A stretch of DNA of 64,000 nt, from positions 687,886 through 751,885 of the forward strand of contig QANU01006828.1 of NCBI GenBank assembly GCA_003254905.1. The letters are read 5' to 3'. The stretch is from Nissolia schottii. Its lineage: Eukaryota > Streptophyta > Magnoliopsida > Fabales > Fabaceae. Below the pieces are notes generated by a model. That model ran no database searches. It saw nothing but the letters and a program-made list of their open reading frames with translations, and was not told where the DNA came from. Numbering within the stretch: the stretch's first letter is position 1; each line of letters starts with the position of its first letter. The position numbers and the translations under genes are program-made. Positions 24,473 to 42,882 of this stretch are shown here, in pieces.

Positions 24473-26346
24473 CTAATTAGAAGCTCCTGAGTTGTTGAGA
24501 AGCTTCATCATGAAGTTGAATCTGATATCTGGAGAGGTCTTTGGCTTAGGCCACTTTGCTTCTTCTGGAACCTTGATACATTTGAAGCCTTGGCCTTGGT
24601 ATAACTTTGTGGCCATATCATTGTTCAAATCACAGTGCAATGCAATTGCATGACAACCCCAACTTCTGGCTTTTGATTCTGCCTTTTCTATCAATTTTTT
24701 AGCTATACCCTTTCGCCGAAAGTTTTCCCTCACTGCCACATTTGCTATGTATGCAATTCCAGTCCTACAATAAAACTAATCTAATTAAAAGTTAACCAAG
24801 GATATCGTCAATAATGCAAATATGCAGAAGTAGCGAATGGTTACCCGTTTTGGAAGGTAATGGAGGGTTCGAAATCCTTATTAGACAAGATTCTATGTGT
24901 GAGAAAATATTTTTGGCACATCTAGTTTAAAGGCAAGTCTACTCTAACCATAGCGATCAATACCAATAGATCAGAATTTCCATTGTGAATGCCAAGGTAA
25001 TGGGACACATTTTCTGTTCAAATCTTGAGATTTGAACATTATGCACCAACCAAATCAAAAGTGGACAATCAAATTCGATTCAAGAGGATATAGCTTGCAC
25101 ACATTGAAGCTTATAATGACGAAATGTATCATGTTTTGCTTCATGGCTAAACTATGATTTAATTTAATGTATCAGTGTTTCACTCACCTTCTCCGTCGCC
25201 GCGGCCCCTTTCTTGGTAGAAAGTCTGCAAGATTGTCTACTGTTAATATACCAGCCACACATCCCTTGTTGAGGCCGAATTTCCCGTCAAAGCCACCACC
25301 AATCTTGAAATCTCCAATTCGCAACAAAGAAGTTTCATCGAGCAAGCTGCCAATGACAGCAACCAAACAGATTCTTCTGCAACCTCTCGGCCTAGCGAGC
25401 CCTGCTAGCATAGATGCTAACATAGCCACCAACAATCTGTCTATCCTCAACACAAAATCTAATGGGAAGGAATACTCAGGGAAGAAGGTGCTGCAGTGAA
25501 TCTCCGCCACTTCCCAGTATTCCACTAACCTCGCCTCGCGGACAATAATTTCAGGAGATACTGCTGGGAACAAATCAACAACTTGACTTGCCCTGCAAAT
25601 TCCTAACATTCAAAAACCAGAATTTTAAACTTGTAGTAAAGTTAACCTCTCTTAGTCAATCTATGCATAACAATTAACAAGTAGGACAAGCGAGAACATG
25701 TAGTCCTGTAATCAGGTGAAATAAAAGGCTAAGTGGCAAAAAAATGGAAAATTAGATGACTTAATGTAACTATACATATATCTATATGATGCTTGCTCCT
25801 CATTGTTGATAATTGTAAATAAGAAAGGGGTTTGAAAACTGAATAAGTGGCATGATCAGTCTCTAATGCTGAAAATAGCAGAAAATTAATTGCTGCAATT
25901 TTTATTTTATGTGCAGAAGTTTATATAATCATGATTCAATCTAACAAACGCATCGTTATTTCTCATCCAAATATCTAAGTCTTTCTAATAAGTTGACCAA
26001 GGCTTACATATGTTCAGACACATGCTAATTCTCAGAACTGGATAAATTACAAAATGACCAACCTTCGATTCATTTCATCATTTCTATAACAATTAAAAGA
26101 CTTGATACATATATGGTGAAACAAAAAATTCAATAGTTCATATAGCTGAATTTACTGAAGATATGTTAACACCAAAAAGAAGTAGGTACCTGATTTGGAG
26201 AGGGAAATGAGAGAGAAATCATTAGAGGAAGGTGAAATTTGTGAAGGAAAAGATGTTGGTGTCTTAAAACTAACACTGAAAGGTGAGATTCTGTGGTTAG
26301 TTATGGAAGCTGAGAAAACTGAGATTCCCAAAGGAGTAGAAAGCAT
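24473..26346 (-). CDS. GNAT-family N-acetyltransferase, probably plastid-targeted
   Basis: Three minus-strand exons, 26190-26346, 25188-25602 and 24473-24764, give 287 residues with consistent phases. The first exon (MLSTPLGISVFSAS...) is rich in Ser, Thr and Pro with few acidic residues, like a chloroplast transit peptide. Exon 2 carries QVVDLFPAVSPEIIVREARL, typical of a plant GNAT group. The acetyl-CoA-binding motif A is in exon 3: VAVRENFRRKGIAKKL, followed by the LYQGQGF motif B. These enzymes acetylate protein N-termini or lysines in plastids; the substrate is not known here. The first-exon frame stays open upstream to 26553, but the Met at 26346 gives the best transit peptide. The exon 2 acceptor was chosen at TTAG|GA (25603/25602) because the nearby GCAG would break frame. 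Confidence 0.85.
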
Positions 26347-26813
26347 TTCTTGGAGTGAAAAGCGAATGTGTATGTCTATTTGTACAACTCCAAATCTGCT
26401 CACTGAAATTGAAGTATCACAAATATTCTGTGAATGGAAGAAGCTGCTGAAGAGGGAGTGATGACATGGCATGGCATGACAAGGGCAGGAGAGGGTGAGA
26501 AATTGGATTAGACTTGGACACTTGGCTATAATGCCTAAGCTAGGTGTCCCCACATCGGCTAAGGAATTTTTTAAAACACTTAAAAAAAATATTTTGCAAA
26601 TAACTCATGGGTAAGAAAATATAGTGGTTTTGTAAATTTGTGCGAGATTACAGGTTTAAATTTGATGAGAAGAAAAATGGAATTTTAAGAATTAAATATA
26701 AATTATCTGTTTATTTTAAATATCAATAAGTTACTTCTTTTGTTCTAATTTATTGTTTACATCAATTCCGTGTGTGGTGTATATATATATAACTTTAGTA
26801 AAATTAGTTGAGC
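26347..26813. other. Promoter side of the GNAT gene
   Basis: Upstream DNA of the minus-strand acetyltransferase, including its 5' UTR, then AT-rich sequence with a short TA run near 26781. Contains a CATGGCATGGCATGAC direct repeat near 26465. No separate gene is supported. Confidence 0.4.
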
Positions 26814-27305
26814 TTTTTTTTATTATCAAAATCACATAACTTATTGAGGTCCTAGTTGAAACTACAAAATTGTCTTGCACAAATTAATTAAAAATTAAAT
26901 AATAAAAAGTTTCAGTTAAATATATTTTTTATTTTTAAAAAATTATAAATTTTATGTTTTTTTTATTAAATAGTCCTTAACAATTTTTTTTATAAGATTT
27001 AGTCCCTAGAATTTGTTCGTGAAAATTAACATGATAACATGATAATATTATGTGTTAATTTTTTTTTATTATCAAAACCACAGAGCTTATTGAGGTCCTA
27101 GTTGAAACTACAAAATTGTCTTGCACAAATTAATTAAAAATTAAATAATAAAAAGTTTGAGTTAAATATATTTTTTATTTTTAAAAAATTATAAATTTTA
27201 TGTTTTTTTTATTAAATAGTCCCTAACAATTTTTTTATAAGATTTAGTCCCTAGAGTTTGTTCGCAAAAATTAACATGATAACATGATAATATTATGTGT
27301 TAATT
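26814..27305. repeat. Tandem duplication of a 246-bp unit
   Basis: Copy 1 (26814-27059) and copy 2 (27060-27305) are directly adjacent and differ at only about seven positions and a one-base length change in a T run. Both contain TTATTGAGGTCCTAG, TAAATAGTCC and GATAACATGATAATATTATG. The sequence AAATAGTCC(C/T)TAACAA and TTTAGTCCCTAG resemble legume interspersed repeats. No coding capacity. Confidence 0.9.
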
Positions 27306-27720
27306 TTGTGTAGACACGTGACTTATTAAATTGTCAAGTTAATGGTCCAATTTGATAGTAAACTAAATTTTATAAATTTTTTTTGATATAATGCATTAAA
27401 ATATTGAAATTTTTGTTTTTTAAAATATTTTTTTATAATTGAATCTTTAATAATTGTATCGGAACCAAACTCAAAACTAAAATCACAATGATTAGAAGAA
27501 GATAGAGTAGTATTTATTAAGATTCTAGGCACATTCACTTCAACTCGTGTAGCATTAACTAGTGGGTTTATACTAATTGGTTTATGGATAAGTTAGGCAT
27601 AAGGGAAGAATGACTGTAACTGAGTTAAGCTAAATAGAATGCAATGAATGACATGAATAAGTAGCCATTTTCTTTTTCGAGCCCCTCCTTTGCTTCCTTT
27701 GGTGGTTGTTGGAACTGTGA

Positions 27721-27750
27721 AGAGATAGAGAGAGAGAGAGAGAGAGAGAG
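27721..27750. repeat. (GA)n microsatellite in the CASP-like 5' UTR
   Basis: Pure AG dinucleotides except for one T, 35 bases upstream of the CASPL5A start codon. GA runs are frequent in plant 5' UTRs. Confidence 0.8.
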
Positions 27751-27784
27751 TGCTTCATCTTCGGCAGTTGATTGTGTGTTAGTG

Positions 27785-29211
27785 ATGGTTGGGCCGTCAG
27801 TTCACCCAATCGAAGCGCCGCCGCTCACTGCGACGGAGAACGCCAACGCCAACGCCGTGCCCCGCCACACCCTCAAGGACACCCAGGGCATGCCAGGAAC
27901 CCTCGGCGGCTTCCTCCTGCGCTTCCTTCAGTTCGCCTTCGCCGTCGTCTCCCTCTCCGTCATGTCGTCCACCTCCGATTTCCCTTCCGTCACCGCTTTC
28001 CGGTCTGCCCTACCCCTACACTACGCTCTTCTCTTCTCTCTATCAAATTTAATTTCAACTATTCAGCTCATTCCATAACGCTAGGGTTTACAATATGAAA
28101 ATCATCGTAATAATAAAAATAAATAAATTTAAGAAATCAGCTCTTTTCATTGTTTATTATGTATCTATTTTGAAGGCTGTCATTGATCGATTGTTTGTTT
28201 GAGCCTTTGCCTCCCTAATCTATTGAGAGGAGTAATTAAATTGTGTTTGGGTAAATTGAGCTCACAGTTTGAGTTAGAGACTTAAATCTTAGGGCAAGAA
28301 ATGAAAATAAAGGATTTGGGATTCACGTTGCAAATTGTAGAGCAATAACTCCACTAATTTTATATCTTTGTGTTGTATCTCTAATGTAGTGTTTGCAGAG
28401 GTTGATTATTAGGACTGTATTTTTCATGGTATTTAATTAGATTCATATCATAGCATAAAAGATTTTGTATAAATTTGATGTGGCCAGCTACCTAGTTGCT
28501 GCTGTCAGCCTGCAAAGCTTGTGGAGCCTCTCGTTGGCAATTGTCGATGTATATGCCATTTTAGTGAGGCGTGGCTTCCGGAATCCCAGAGTTACTAGCT
28601 TATTCTCTATTGGCGATGGGGTAAGATTGGTGTATATGCCATTTTAGTTAACTTGCGCAATTGAGCTTGTATGGTCGGTGTATTATTCTCGTGTGCTGTA
28701 TTCTTCAGAAGTGATGTGACCATGGTAGCATTACTTTGTATTGAAGAAGTTCCATGTTACCATGCAAAAAGAATATAACCATATACTTGATAGTGTTGTC
28801 TTTGATCAGGGACAATCGTCCTTTGAAGGAAATATGAATGAATCAGACTTATATGATTTGAAAATGACTTAAACTCTGTACATATGCAAAATGCATCATG
28901 TTAGCTTTGGAGCTTATTATTTATGAAGAGAATGCAGAGACATGCATATATGGGGTTTTGCTTAAAATGTTTTTATTTCTGTGAAGCTAAGATTTTTCCT
29001 CCCATGATTTCTGCTGCAGATTACATCAACACTTACGTTTTCTGCAGCCTGTGCTTCTGCTGGTATCACAGTCCTTATCGGCAATGATCTTAATCAATGT
29101 GCAGCTAACCATTGCAGCCGGTTTGAGACAGCGACAGCCATGGCATTCATGAGTTGGTTTGCGGCTTCGCCCTCGTTTATTTTGAATTTCTGGACGCTGG
29201 CCTCCAAATAG
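27785..29211 (+). CDS. CASPL5A: CASP-like protein, subfamily 5A
   Basis: Exons 27785-28002, 28488-28620 and 29020-29211 encode 180 residues. After a proline-rich, cytosolic N-terminus comes [13 protein letters not shown], a signature of the 5A group, then four membrane segments: [49 protein letters not shown] and [28 protein letters not shown] residues precede the last helix. CASP and CASP-like proteins are four-helix plasma-membrane proteins; CASPs scaffold the Casparian strip, while 5A members are broadly expressed with no firm function. The true start is ATG at 27785, not the GTG nine bases earlier. No defect is seen. Confidence 0.92.
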
Positions 29212-30927
29212 GAAGTAGCAAGGAAAGCTTTTTAGCTATACCACGTGTTTGCATAAATTAACTCTGTGGACTGAAAGCCCTCATTGTTGCATATCATATT
29301 CATGAGCTTGAAAACTTCAGTGTAGATGTTTTTAAACAATGAGATCGTAACTTTGCAAGTAAACTACGTTTCTACATGACACAACATAAAGCTAAGAAGT
29401 GGGAGTTACCGTATGAGTTATGGTGCACAGCAATAATTCAAGCAGAATCCAACCAAAGTTTAGATAGATTCAAGGGAGATTATGGAAAGAATAACGAAGT
29501 GCCGTAAATTATTTGTCACTCGTCCACCCTAAAGTTAACAAAGTATGACAACTTATTATTTGATTCTCAAGTTTCTCAGAAACCGTCAATTGTGTAAGTT
29601 AATTTAGGACGTGTCTGTAAGTTTTGTTTTGAAGAGGAATTAAATGATTTATAAGCTTTAAAAAATCTTTCCTTTCATTTCCTTCACCTTCAAGGCAAAA
29701 TTTGCTTTTAGAGTGAGTAACGTTGTGGAGGCTAAAACTGCAAGGGAATGACTTAATAATAATTTTGATTAAATAGAGTTAGGTACATGAATGTGTAGTA
29801 TATTGTGAAAAAGTTTGATATACTAAAAATAGAGATATTAGTATTTCATTTCATTTGAGTATAAATTACCAATGTCCAAAGTTCATTCAACTTTAATTTA
29901 ACTAATCTGAGTTAAGTCGATTTATTTTGAGGTAAAATTCTCTCAATGTTATTTTTAAAAAAAAAATTTATCCATGATACTTGAATTTAAATTGTTTAAA
30001 ATGACAAGTGTTGAACCCTTTAAATGAACTAAATATTGATGTTAAGATCTAAATTATTGGAATTTAATTTTAATTTTGTGTGTAAATTAATATATTATTA
30101 AAAAATATTTAAATTATGTAAAATTAAGAAAATAATTTCTATGTACCGAAATATAAGAAAGTTTCAACTCTATCTCAAGATGACATTCCACTTTCTTTAT
30201 TTGGAGACACGGTGAATTCATCAAAATTATTCCAAAATAAAATTAATAATAATCTTTACTATTAATAATGTCTTTAAACAAATTTAATTGCTAATTGGTT
30301 TTTTTAATCATTATATCCCTTTCTCATTTAAAGCAAAACTATTCATTTTCAAATTTTTAATTCTAAAATTTTGAATTATTTTCTAAAGATAAATATATTT
30401 TTTATTTGGACACATTAAATGTCTATTAATAAAAATTAAATACAACTCCTTTACGTTACTCATTAACATTAGATTAAGAGAGATATCACTTAACCTATTA
30501 ACTCTCGAGAAAATTTTCAACTTTTTCCTTCTATCATTTACCCATTTTCTAGTATAAATATTTGATGTTATAAGGAATATCAAAATTATTAATTTAATAA
30601 CTTAAAAAGGCTTTTTTCATTTCATTGTGAATTTCAGAATTTGTAAATGAGAAAAATCGGAGTAGCAGTATAAAGTGGATCACACACGTCACTTTAAAAA
30701 TTCAATGGTAAAATTCACCGTCTTATTCTTGATTGAAAATCAGATCCGATTTTGCCGAAGCCAACGCCGGCTTTTGCAGTTCAACTCAACAACACTCCTC
30801 ACTCCTCCCAACAATAAACAGAAAAAAAAAAAAAAAAAGATCGAAAGCGAAAGAGAATTGCTGAACAATCTTCTTTCCATTTTTGATATCTTCCTTTTCC
30901 CCTCGATTTAGGGTTTTCGAGAAATCG
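29212..30927. other. Intergenic, DCP2 promoter at the right
   Basis: Very AT-rich, with no gene or confident element. A run of 18 A lies near 30821, within the probable DCP2 5' UTR. The frame at 30383-30583 looks like chance. Confidence 0.45.
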
Positions 30928-33817
30928 ATGTCGAACCATCACCGTTCTTCCAGTGGCGCTTCGTCTAAGACCGGCCTTCTTCCACCTCAAGAACTCCTCG
31001 ACGATCTCTGCAGGTCCCCTCTCTCTTCTCTTCTTCTCCGTTTTTTCAAAATCTGATTTCGAGTTTTGAATTCTCTTTCGAATTCTGATTTCGGCTTTTT
31101 GTTACATTGCAGCCGATTTGTGTTAAATGTGCCGAAGGAAGACCTTCAATCATTCGAAAGGATCTTGTTTCTTGTGGAGTATGCGCATTGGTTCTATGAG
31201 GATAATTCTGTAGAAAACAATCCATCTCTGAAGTCGTTGAATCTGAAGGAGTTCACTTCTTTATGTATCCTCACTAATATACATCTGTTTAATTTTCAGT
31301 CCTTTCAGTTTGCAATTACATAATTTAGGTTTTAGTTATAATGATTTATATGCTGTTTTCCTTAATTTCTAGCAGTGTTTAATAGTTGTGATGTTTTGAA
31401 GCCTTATGTGGCCCATATAGATGATATATTTAAGGACTTCACTTCCTACAAGGTTCGAGTTCCAGTAACTGGAGCTATAATTCTTGACGAAACCTATGAA
31501 AGGGTAAGCCAAGGATAAAGGCTCGCAAAAATTCCGACTATTTTTTCTTTTATGTAGGAAGACATATCTATTTGCGCACTCATTTTCTAGTGTTTCCTTG
31601 AAACCCTAATGTTTTCTCAACAGGTGCGAAGTAAGTTTCTTTAATTGTGTTGAAATTTTTACCTTATGTCTCGAAGAAAAGCATAAGAACTTTATAGGTA
31701 AGAAGATGATTAAGTTTATTTGAGTTTGAAGCTTGTAACTTAGTTATCAACCTTTTTCCTGACGCAGTATATTCCATATGGTAAAGCTATACTGTATATT
31801 ACAATTTGTCATCAACTTCTCTAGGTTGAAGACAGTTATTTTCCAATGCAATTTATCATTTGTGTTTTGAGCCATATTTACTTACATGCGATGCTTTCTA
31901 TTGACAGTGCTTGCTAGTGAAAGGATGGAAAGGCTCAAGTTGGAGCTTCCCACGTGGCAAAAAGAGCAAAGATGAAGAAGATCACGCATGTGCCATCAGA
32001 GAAGTAAGCAGGAATCTTTAGAGTTGTCAGTCTTTCATTCTCTTCATGTAAATGACTCTTTCCATGTGCTTCATTAATTTGGACTGTAGGTTTAGGACAG
32101 ATAGTTGCTCATTCATAACAAAAATTGATATAGATTGAATACAAGTAATATGAATTAGCTAATTTGTCCCTAACTAGGAGTCTTGCCGTAACTTTTCCTC
32201 ATTTGTTAGTTTGTGGTAAATGCAGGTCATGGAAGAAACAGGTTTTAATGTTGCAAAACTTCTTGACAAAGATGAATACATCGAAGTTATTTTTGGACAA
32301 CAGAGAGTGCGACTATACATTATTGCTGGTGTGAAAGATGATACTGCATTTGCTCCACTTACCAAAAAGGAGATCAGTGTATGTGATTCTTTTTAATCAT
32401 ATTTGAGGTTATTATCATTCTATGTTCTGAAGATTAGAGTTATCATTACAATAAGAGTGGTACTTCATACTTCTAGAACTCTCATAAAGTAGTTTAGGAT
32501 ACAATAAGAGAAGGGAGGATAAATTATTCTCGAAAACAGGGAAAGCCAACGATAACAAAAGTCAGAGTGCTCAGAAAACGTCTAGCATTATATAATTTGA
32601 TTATTTGACAAATAAAAATATATTTTTTGGTTATTTAATACACATAAGAGATACTTATACAATCTGAACAGAACACTTTTGACTTTGAAATCATTTATGA
32701 ATTTACAAATCCAAATATGATTTTTCATAATTACTTTTGGTGGGTCCTATGTCTTAGTCATTATAAAAACTTTCTTCATGTTGCTGACAATTGTAGGTGT
32801 TCAAAATGATGAGAAATTCTTTGTTATCTGTGTTCAGGAAATTGCATGGCAGAGGCTTGATGAACTTCAACCAGCAAGTGATGAACCAATATCTCGTGGG
32901 ATCACTGGCCTCAAGCTTTATATGGTGGCCCCTTTTTTGGCGTGAGCACAACTTCATATGATTTTGATAGTTTTGGTGAATGTCCCATGTGCTGTTGAAA
33001 TTTAAAAAGACAATAATGTCTTCTTACAGATCGTTGAAATCATGGATTGCAGCACACCCACCCCCTATGGCTCCAAGGCCTGATTTGCCTCTTAAAGGTA
33101 AGTCCTATTTACTACAAATGCTGGATGTTTGTATTGATTACAAACATCGGTTATGTGTTGGTGACAGCAACCTTCTGCATTGTGCTAAAAAGTAGTTCTT
33201 GTTTAACTGCATGAGTCATGGATTGTAGTTTAGTTACTCACTGTCAACTCCTGACTTCCGTCAGACTAGAGTAATACTTTCCAACAGCTAGTTCATTGTT
33301 TTGCACTACGTTATGTGTGCACTTCATCTTGACCACTCATTTTCATCTTGACCACTCATTTTTAGAGTTACCTATGATATTCGTAAAGTGAGATATGTCA
33401 GTATTAGTTAACTATGATACTGTTTTGCAACAAAAGATTTGTAGTGTACTAGATTTGTCAATCAATAAGGGATTCAAAAGGAAAGCTGATGGTGGATGGG
33501 ATTGCATAAATATTACATGTTTTGAATTGAGTTACTGCAATGCATTTCTAGTTTGATCCTTGTAGATTTCCTAAACTGTTCATTTTTGCATTATTTAGGG
33601 TTGCTGACGGACCTTTACTTTTTGTTAAGGAATTTGCGTGTGGAAAGCAAAGCACGGTTCTACTGGGAGTAGCTCAATATTGATCGATAGCCAGCCCCAG
33701 CCAATGAAACCCGAAACTGATTCTCACAATGATGTTAGGCCTGGCAAGAGCTTCAGGAGTTTCAAATTTGACACTGCTTCGATTTTACACGCCATGGAAT
33801 CTGCCTTTTCTTCTTGA
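30928..33817 (+). CDS. DCP2: mRNA-decapping enzyme DCP2
   Basis: Eight exons: 30928-31013, 31113-31264, 31376-31503, 31908-32003, 32226-32378, 32838-32941, 33030-33097 and 33630-33817, giving 324 residues. The N-terminal DCP2 box A region ([14 protein letters not shown], about 23-36) is followed by the Nudix domain. The Nudix box is complete at 139-161: Gly139, Glu145 and REVMEETGF at 153-161, split by an intron after Glu154. The box B region (WQRLDEL) and the C-terminal SFKFD motif (conserved in plant DCP2) are present. DCP2 removes the m7G cap from mRNA in cytoplasmic processing bodies, with DCP1 and VCS. The protein is about 50 residues shorter than the Arabidopsis one, mostly in the variable tail. 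The exon 3 acceptor is a NAGNAG pair (31371-31375); the second was chosen because it gives SLLFNSCDVL. Confidence 0.95.
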
Positions 33818-34982
33818 AAGTGTCCAGCAACCTTCCTGTAAAGTTCTTGTAAGTTGTAACTGAATTGATTTCCACCTTTTCACTCGTATGTCAAAGTCGG
33901 TAGTAGTCACTCTTCATTCTAATTAGGTAGCTGTACATGATGTTTGTCAGATTTATCTGGTTGAGTAATGTGTACATTGTGTACAGGAGGCATTTGTTTG
34001 TGTCTAAATAGTATTCTCAGCTACTGTGGAATCATCCATGAAAGTAGAAATTTAGTCCAATGTAAAATTTATTCTCAATCATGGCGGGGGAGTGAGGTAA
34101 TCTATCTTATCAGTAATTTGACTTTTAAATTATTTAGTAATTCGCATTAACTTGTTTAATGCAATAAGATTGTTAGTAATTTAGATTACTCAAGTAAAAT
34201 TCACGTTGCTTTTAAAGTTATAATGTGAATCATATGATGACCATCTCTAAATAATCTTAAATAATTATATAAAAATAACAATAACATAACAATAATTATA
34301 AAAAATAATAATGAAAATAATAATAGAAATAATAAAAGTAATAATAATTAATAATGAATAAGGTATATTACCTCGTTACCTTTTTTATATGCTAAATAAG
34401 GTAATATAAATTTTCATTTACATTATTTGTGTAAGTTGGTAATTTTTTTAATAGGTCTTATAGATTACCTAATAATTTTCGAGGCATGGTGTCAAACGCC
34501 CCTTGAAGTGAAAGTTATGGTATCTAATGTTTTGTTAAAATCTGGCAACTTAACTACCTATGCCAGAAAAATGACACTTCTGCCTAAGTCCAATAATCGA
34601 TGAATTGAGAATGGTCCTACCCGAGATTTATGTAAAAACTTAAAATAGCAAATCATAGTCGACCGGAAATAAAAATAATATCAATTCATAAATCAGAAAT
34701 CTCGTTGCATCCCAGTTCATATAAACGATTGGAGTCTGGGAGAATGCGTCATACGATCTCTGTCTCATTACAGATAGTCATTCTTAATCTTATTGCGTGA
34801 TGAATTCAACACCTCAGTATTTATTGCGTAAAATGAAATTTGCATAAGAAAAAAAATATATAATTGGGAAATTAAAAACTGAAGTTTTAATTACCTATAC
34901 TCATTCATGTAATTTTCAAGTAAAAGTGATTTGCAACTCTAATCTATCGCCAAAGCGATCATATTTTCATTCGAAAATTGTT
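33818..34982. other. Convergent intergenic region (DCP2 3' and GR 3')
   Basis: DCP2 3' UTR, then a highly AT-rich tract of irregular AAT/ATA units (about 34260-34370). GAGGTAATCTAT at 34092 and its inverted counterpart TATAGATTACCTAATA at 34460, with GTCAAACGCCCC at 34492, hint at a decayed DNA transposon between 34080 and 34505, but its ends are not clear. No gene is seen. Confidence 0.45.
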
Positions 34983-39807
<4,825 letters not shown>

Positions 39808-40999
39808 TGCTACGCTATCCAACCAAATCAAACCAACTACCGTTACGGTTCAATGCTTTAGTTGCCGCGAGAGAAAATAAAGTGAAATTGAAGAACTCGT
39901 TAGCGAGATCTGAAAAGAGCGAAGTAAAACGCGGAATTCACCTTTTGTCGTTTAACAGAGAAGTTAGGTTTAGAAGTGAGTGAGTGAGTGAGTGAGTGAA
40001 GTGAACGACAATAAATGTCAGAGACAGGGGAGCTAGACAGCGGGGAACAGTGAGTCAGAAAGCAGATATCTCTATCGTGTACGAAGGGTTGCCACGGATT
40101 GGAAATTACTCTTTACCTAATTTCTATTTTTTTGTCCTTCTAAATTTGGTTATAAATGTTGATGGATAGTTTTAGTTAATACTAGTAAAATTGATTAATT
40201 CATAAGTTGTTATAGAAAAACTTGTGTATCATTAATTAGTATGAAATTTAATGTATAAATGATTAGCCCCGTACCAATTGATTAGGACCGTGATTGGATG
40301 TTTCATAATAAAAAGACAAAAATAGAGATGATTTCATTTTACTACTAATTTATTTTCTGTTTTTCAATTCGTTTTCTAGCTAATAAATACTTTTTAAATT
40401 TGTCCTCTAGTTTTTTTAAACTGAAACATTTATTTTCATCAATGGATAATATATTGAAATAATAAATTGCTCACAAGATAATATCCTCTGTTTTCTTCTT
40501 TGGTTCGCCAGAAAGGAGAAAAGAAAAATTAAACACCAAGATTACAGCCTCACATGGATTCATCCTCTAATTTAGGAGTGAGTCAAAGTGAATAAAGTCG
40601 GTGAAAATAAAACTGAAGGACATAATGTATAGTTTTCGAAAATATAAAGGACTAAAGAGGGAAGCATACATGATTGAGCGTTTATTAATATAAATATTAA
40701 AGTGGGATATGTCTTAATCTCATTAAAGATATTCTTATATAGTTGCACATTTGCACTATAAGTATTAATAATATCAGCGATAAGACAAATGACAAAGACA
40801 CGCGGACATAAAATTTTGTATTTAGACTTGAGAGGGATAAGACTCTATCTGCTTCTGTTCCTTTATCATGTCTCTATATCAAAAGCAGCAATTAATTCAT
40901 TTATTTAAAATGTTTCAGGTAAGGCTAATATTCTTCCAAAGTGCACAATTACGAAAGGCACACTTATTAGCTTAACTTCAAAGTGCTTGCGTGACTTAT
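39808..40999. other. Intergenic: GR promoter and O-methyltransferase 3' flank
   Basis: GAGT tandem units at 39975-39998 fall in the probable GR 5' UTR. The rest is AT-rich. A stretch at about 40540-40640 contains the words AAAGTGAATAAAGTCGG and GGACTAAAGAGGG, typical of degraded interspersed repeats. No gene is seen. Confidence 0.45.
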
Positions 41000-42882
41000 T
41001 TATTTACATAATTCCATCACTCCCAAAGTAGAGATAACGCGACAAGCAACATGAAATGCAGAAAATCCAGAGCGTTTGCACAGACTCTCATATTCTTTCT
41101 CGGTTCTTTCCCTTCCTCCAACAGTGATAAACATGAGGTTGTCAATAGTGGAAACAAGCTTGGACTCATCACTTGGTTCTGGTTCCTCTGGCATAATGAA
41201 CTCCAAAACAGTCACCTTTCCTTCTTCTGGCAATGCCTTGTGACAATTGCCTAAGATTTCTATACATTTTTCATCCGACCAATTATGAAGTACATTCTGT
41301 GACAATGTCATCATTCATGCAAAAAAAATATCGTGGTTAGAACAATAGTAATTACAGTAGATAAATCTATTAACAAAGGACTCATAAGTGAAGTGTGAAG
41401 TTATAATTAGTACTATTTCCTGACCCCTAACAAGTATATAGGCATGTAACTACTAACCTTAAGAAGTATGGCATCACCGCGTGGAATATCTACAAACATG
41501 TCTCCTCCAATATGCTCTATCCCTAAAGAAAATTTGAAAGTATGTTCCATTTAAAATTTAGAAGATGGTAAAAATGCACAATGGCTTATATAATTTGATA
41601 TCATATAGTAACTACTAACGAAATATTGATTAGATAAAGGCTCTAAATTGAGGTATATAGTAGTAAATGTTGTTACAATCATTTCACTGCATTTTCTTCT
41701 AGTTGCTGAAACCACAATTCAAACTTTGGATAGGTGAAAGAGATATATACCTGGAAGGGGGGGAGCATTTTCAATCGCACGATGCAGATCAAAATTGATT
41801 CCCTTTATTAAAGGGTACTTAGAGGTTATCATCTTAAGATTTTGTCCAATTCCACCTCCAACATCAACCAGCGTTGATATTCCCTCGAATCCAGTATAAA
41901 CTTCAAGTATTCGTTTCATCTTCGTTGAACTTATATCGGCCATTGATTGGTCAAAGATGTGATTCGTCTTTGGATCCTTTTCTAAGTACTCGTACTTGGT
42001 TACTCCATGAACTTTCTTAAAAAGGTCAATGTCAGCATCAACAACTGCTTCCTTAAAATTAGGCCTAAAATAGAAAATACCATACCTTCAGAGAACACAC
42101 ATCTTATGGACTAGAGTTTAGTTTTAAAACTAACCACTTGAAAAGTCAACTTTTCTTAAAGTATGGGAACCTATTACTACATAATTATATAAAAATTCTA
42201 CAAGAGATTTTTAAATATACTTGGTGAAAAACAAAGTTCTAGACTTCCATCCAAGGTAAATCATGATTATGTAAGGCATATACCTTCAACTAAAACAATA
42301 ATATTTTTAAGCAAAAACCATATCCAGATAGTGTATGATTGGTGAAAGAGAATAATGGATCCGGATAATTAACATGACATATATGTTTATTAGTATATAA
42401 TAAAGTATTATATCATAGAGTAGCTTTTTATCATAGAGTAGCTTGCAAGGGTCAAAAGTGAATTAGTGTAGAATAATATGTTCTTACCAAACCTTAAACA
42501 ATGCAGGACAGCAGAGGAATGTTGTGAATGAAGCCAAGTAGCCCGAAGTTCCATCAGGGACCAAGTATTTACCAACCGGTGAGATCCCATATACTCTCTC
42601 AGAGCCACCATCTTCTCTGGTGCGAGTGGAGTAAGTAAGAAGAGAGTAACTGGAAAGCAAGCGCAGCATGCGCTCGACCCTATCAGGTAAGTCAGGGTGC
42701 TGAGTTGCTGTTGCGAGCTTAGGAGCAATTTCAGAGGCTGACAGGGATCCACCTGGTGGTGTTGCTTTATCTATGATGCCAAACAAGTTGAGCTCAATAG
42801 CAGCATTAAGAACTGCAGGGTAGATCAGGTTAGTGGTGAGTAGCATTGCAGAGAGGCAAGCACTGTCCTCTGAATCCCCCAT
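41000..42882 (-). CDS. COMT-like SAM-dependent O-methyltransferase
   Basis: Four minus-strand exons, 42488-42882, 41751-42064, 41458-41522 and 41000-41296, give 356 residues, the normal length for plant type-I (small molecule) O-methyltransferases. The N-terminal dimerisation domain (NAAIELNLFGII) is followed by the SAM-binding loop LVDVGGGIGQ (197-206), the acidic GDMFVDIP strand and the catalytic base His262 in LHNWSDEKC. A family of caffeic acid or isoflavonoid O-methyltransferases is indicated, but the substrate cannot be assigned. One departure is DLHRAIENAP, where relatives usually have DLPHVI. The related copy at 50836-55470 shares all three intron positions and phases, showing common origin by duplication. 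Confidence 0.92.
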
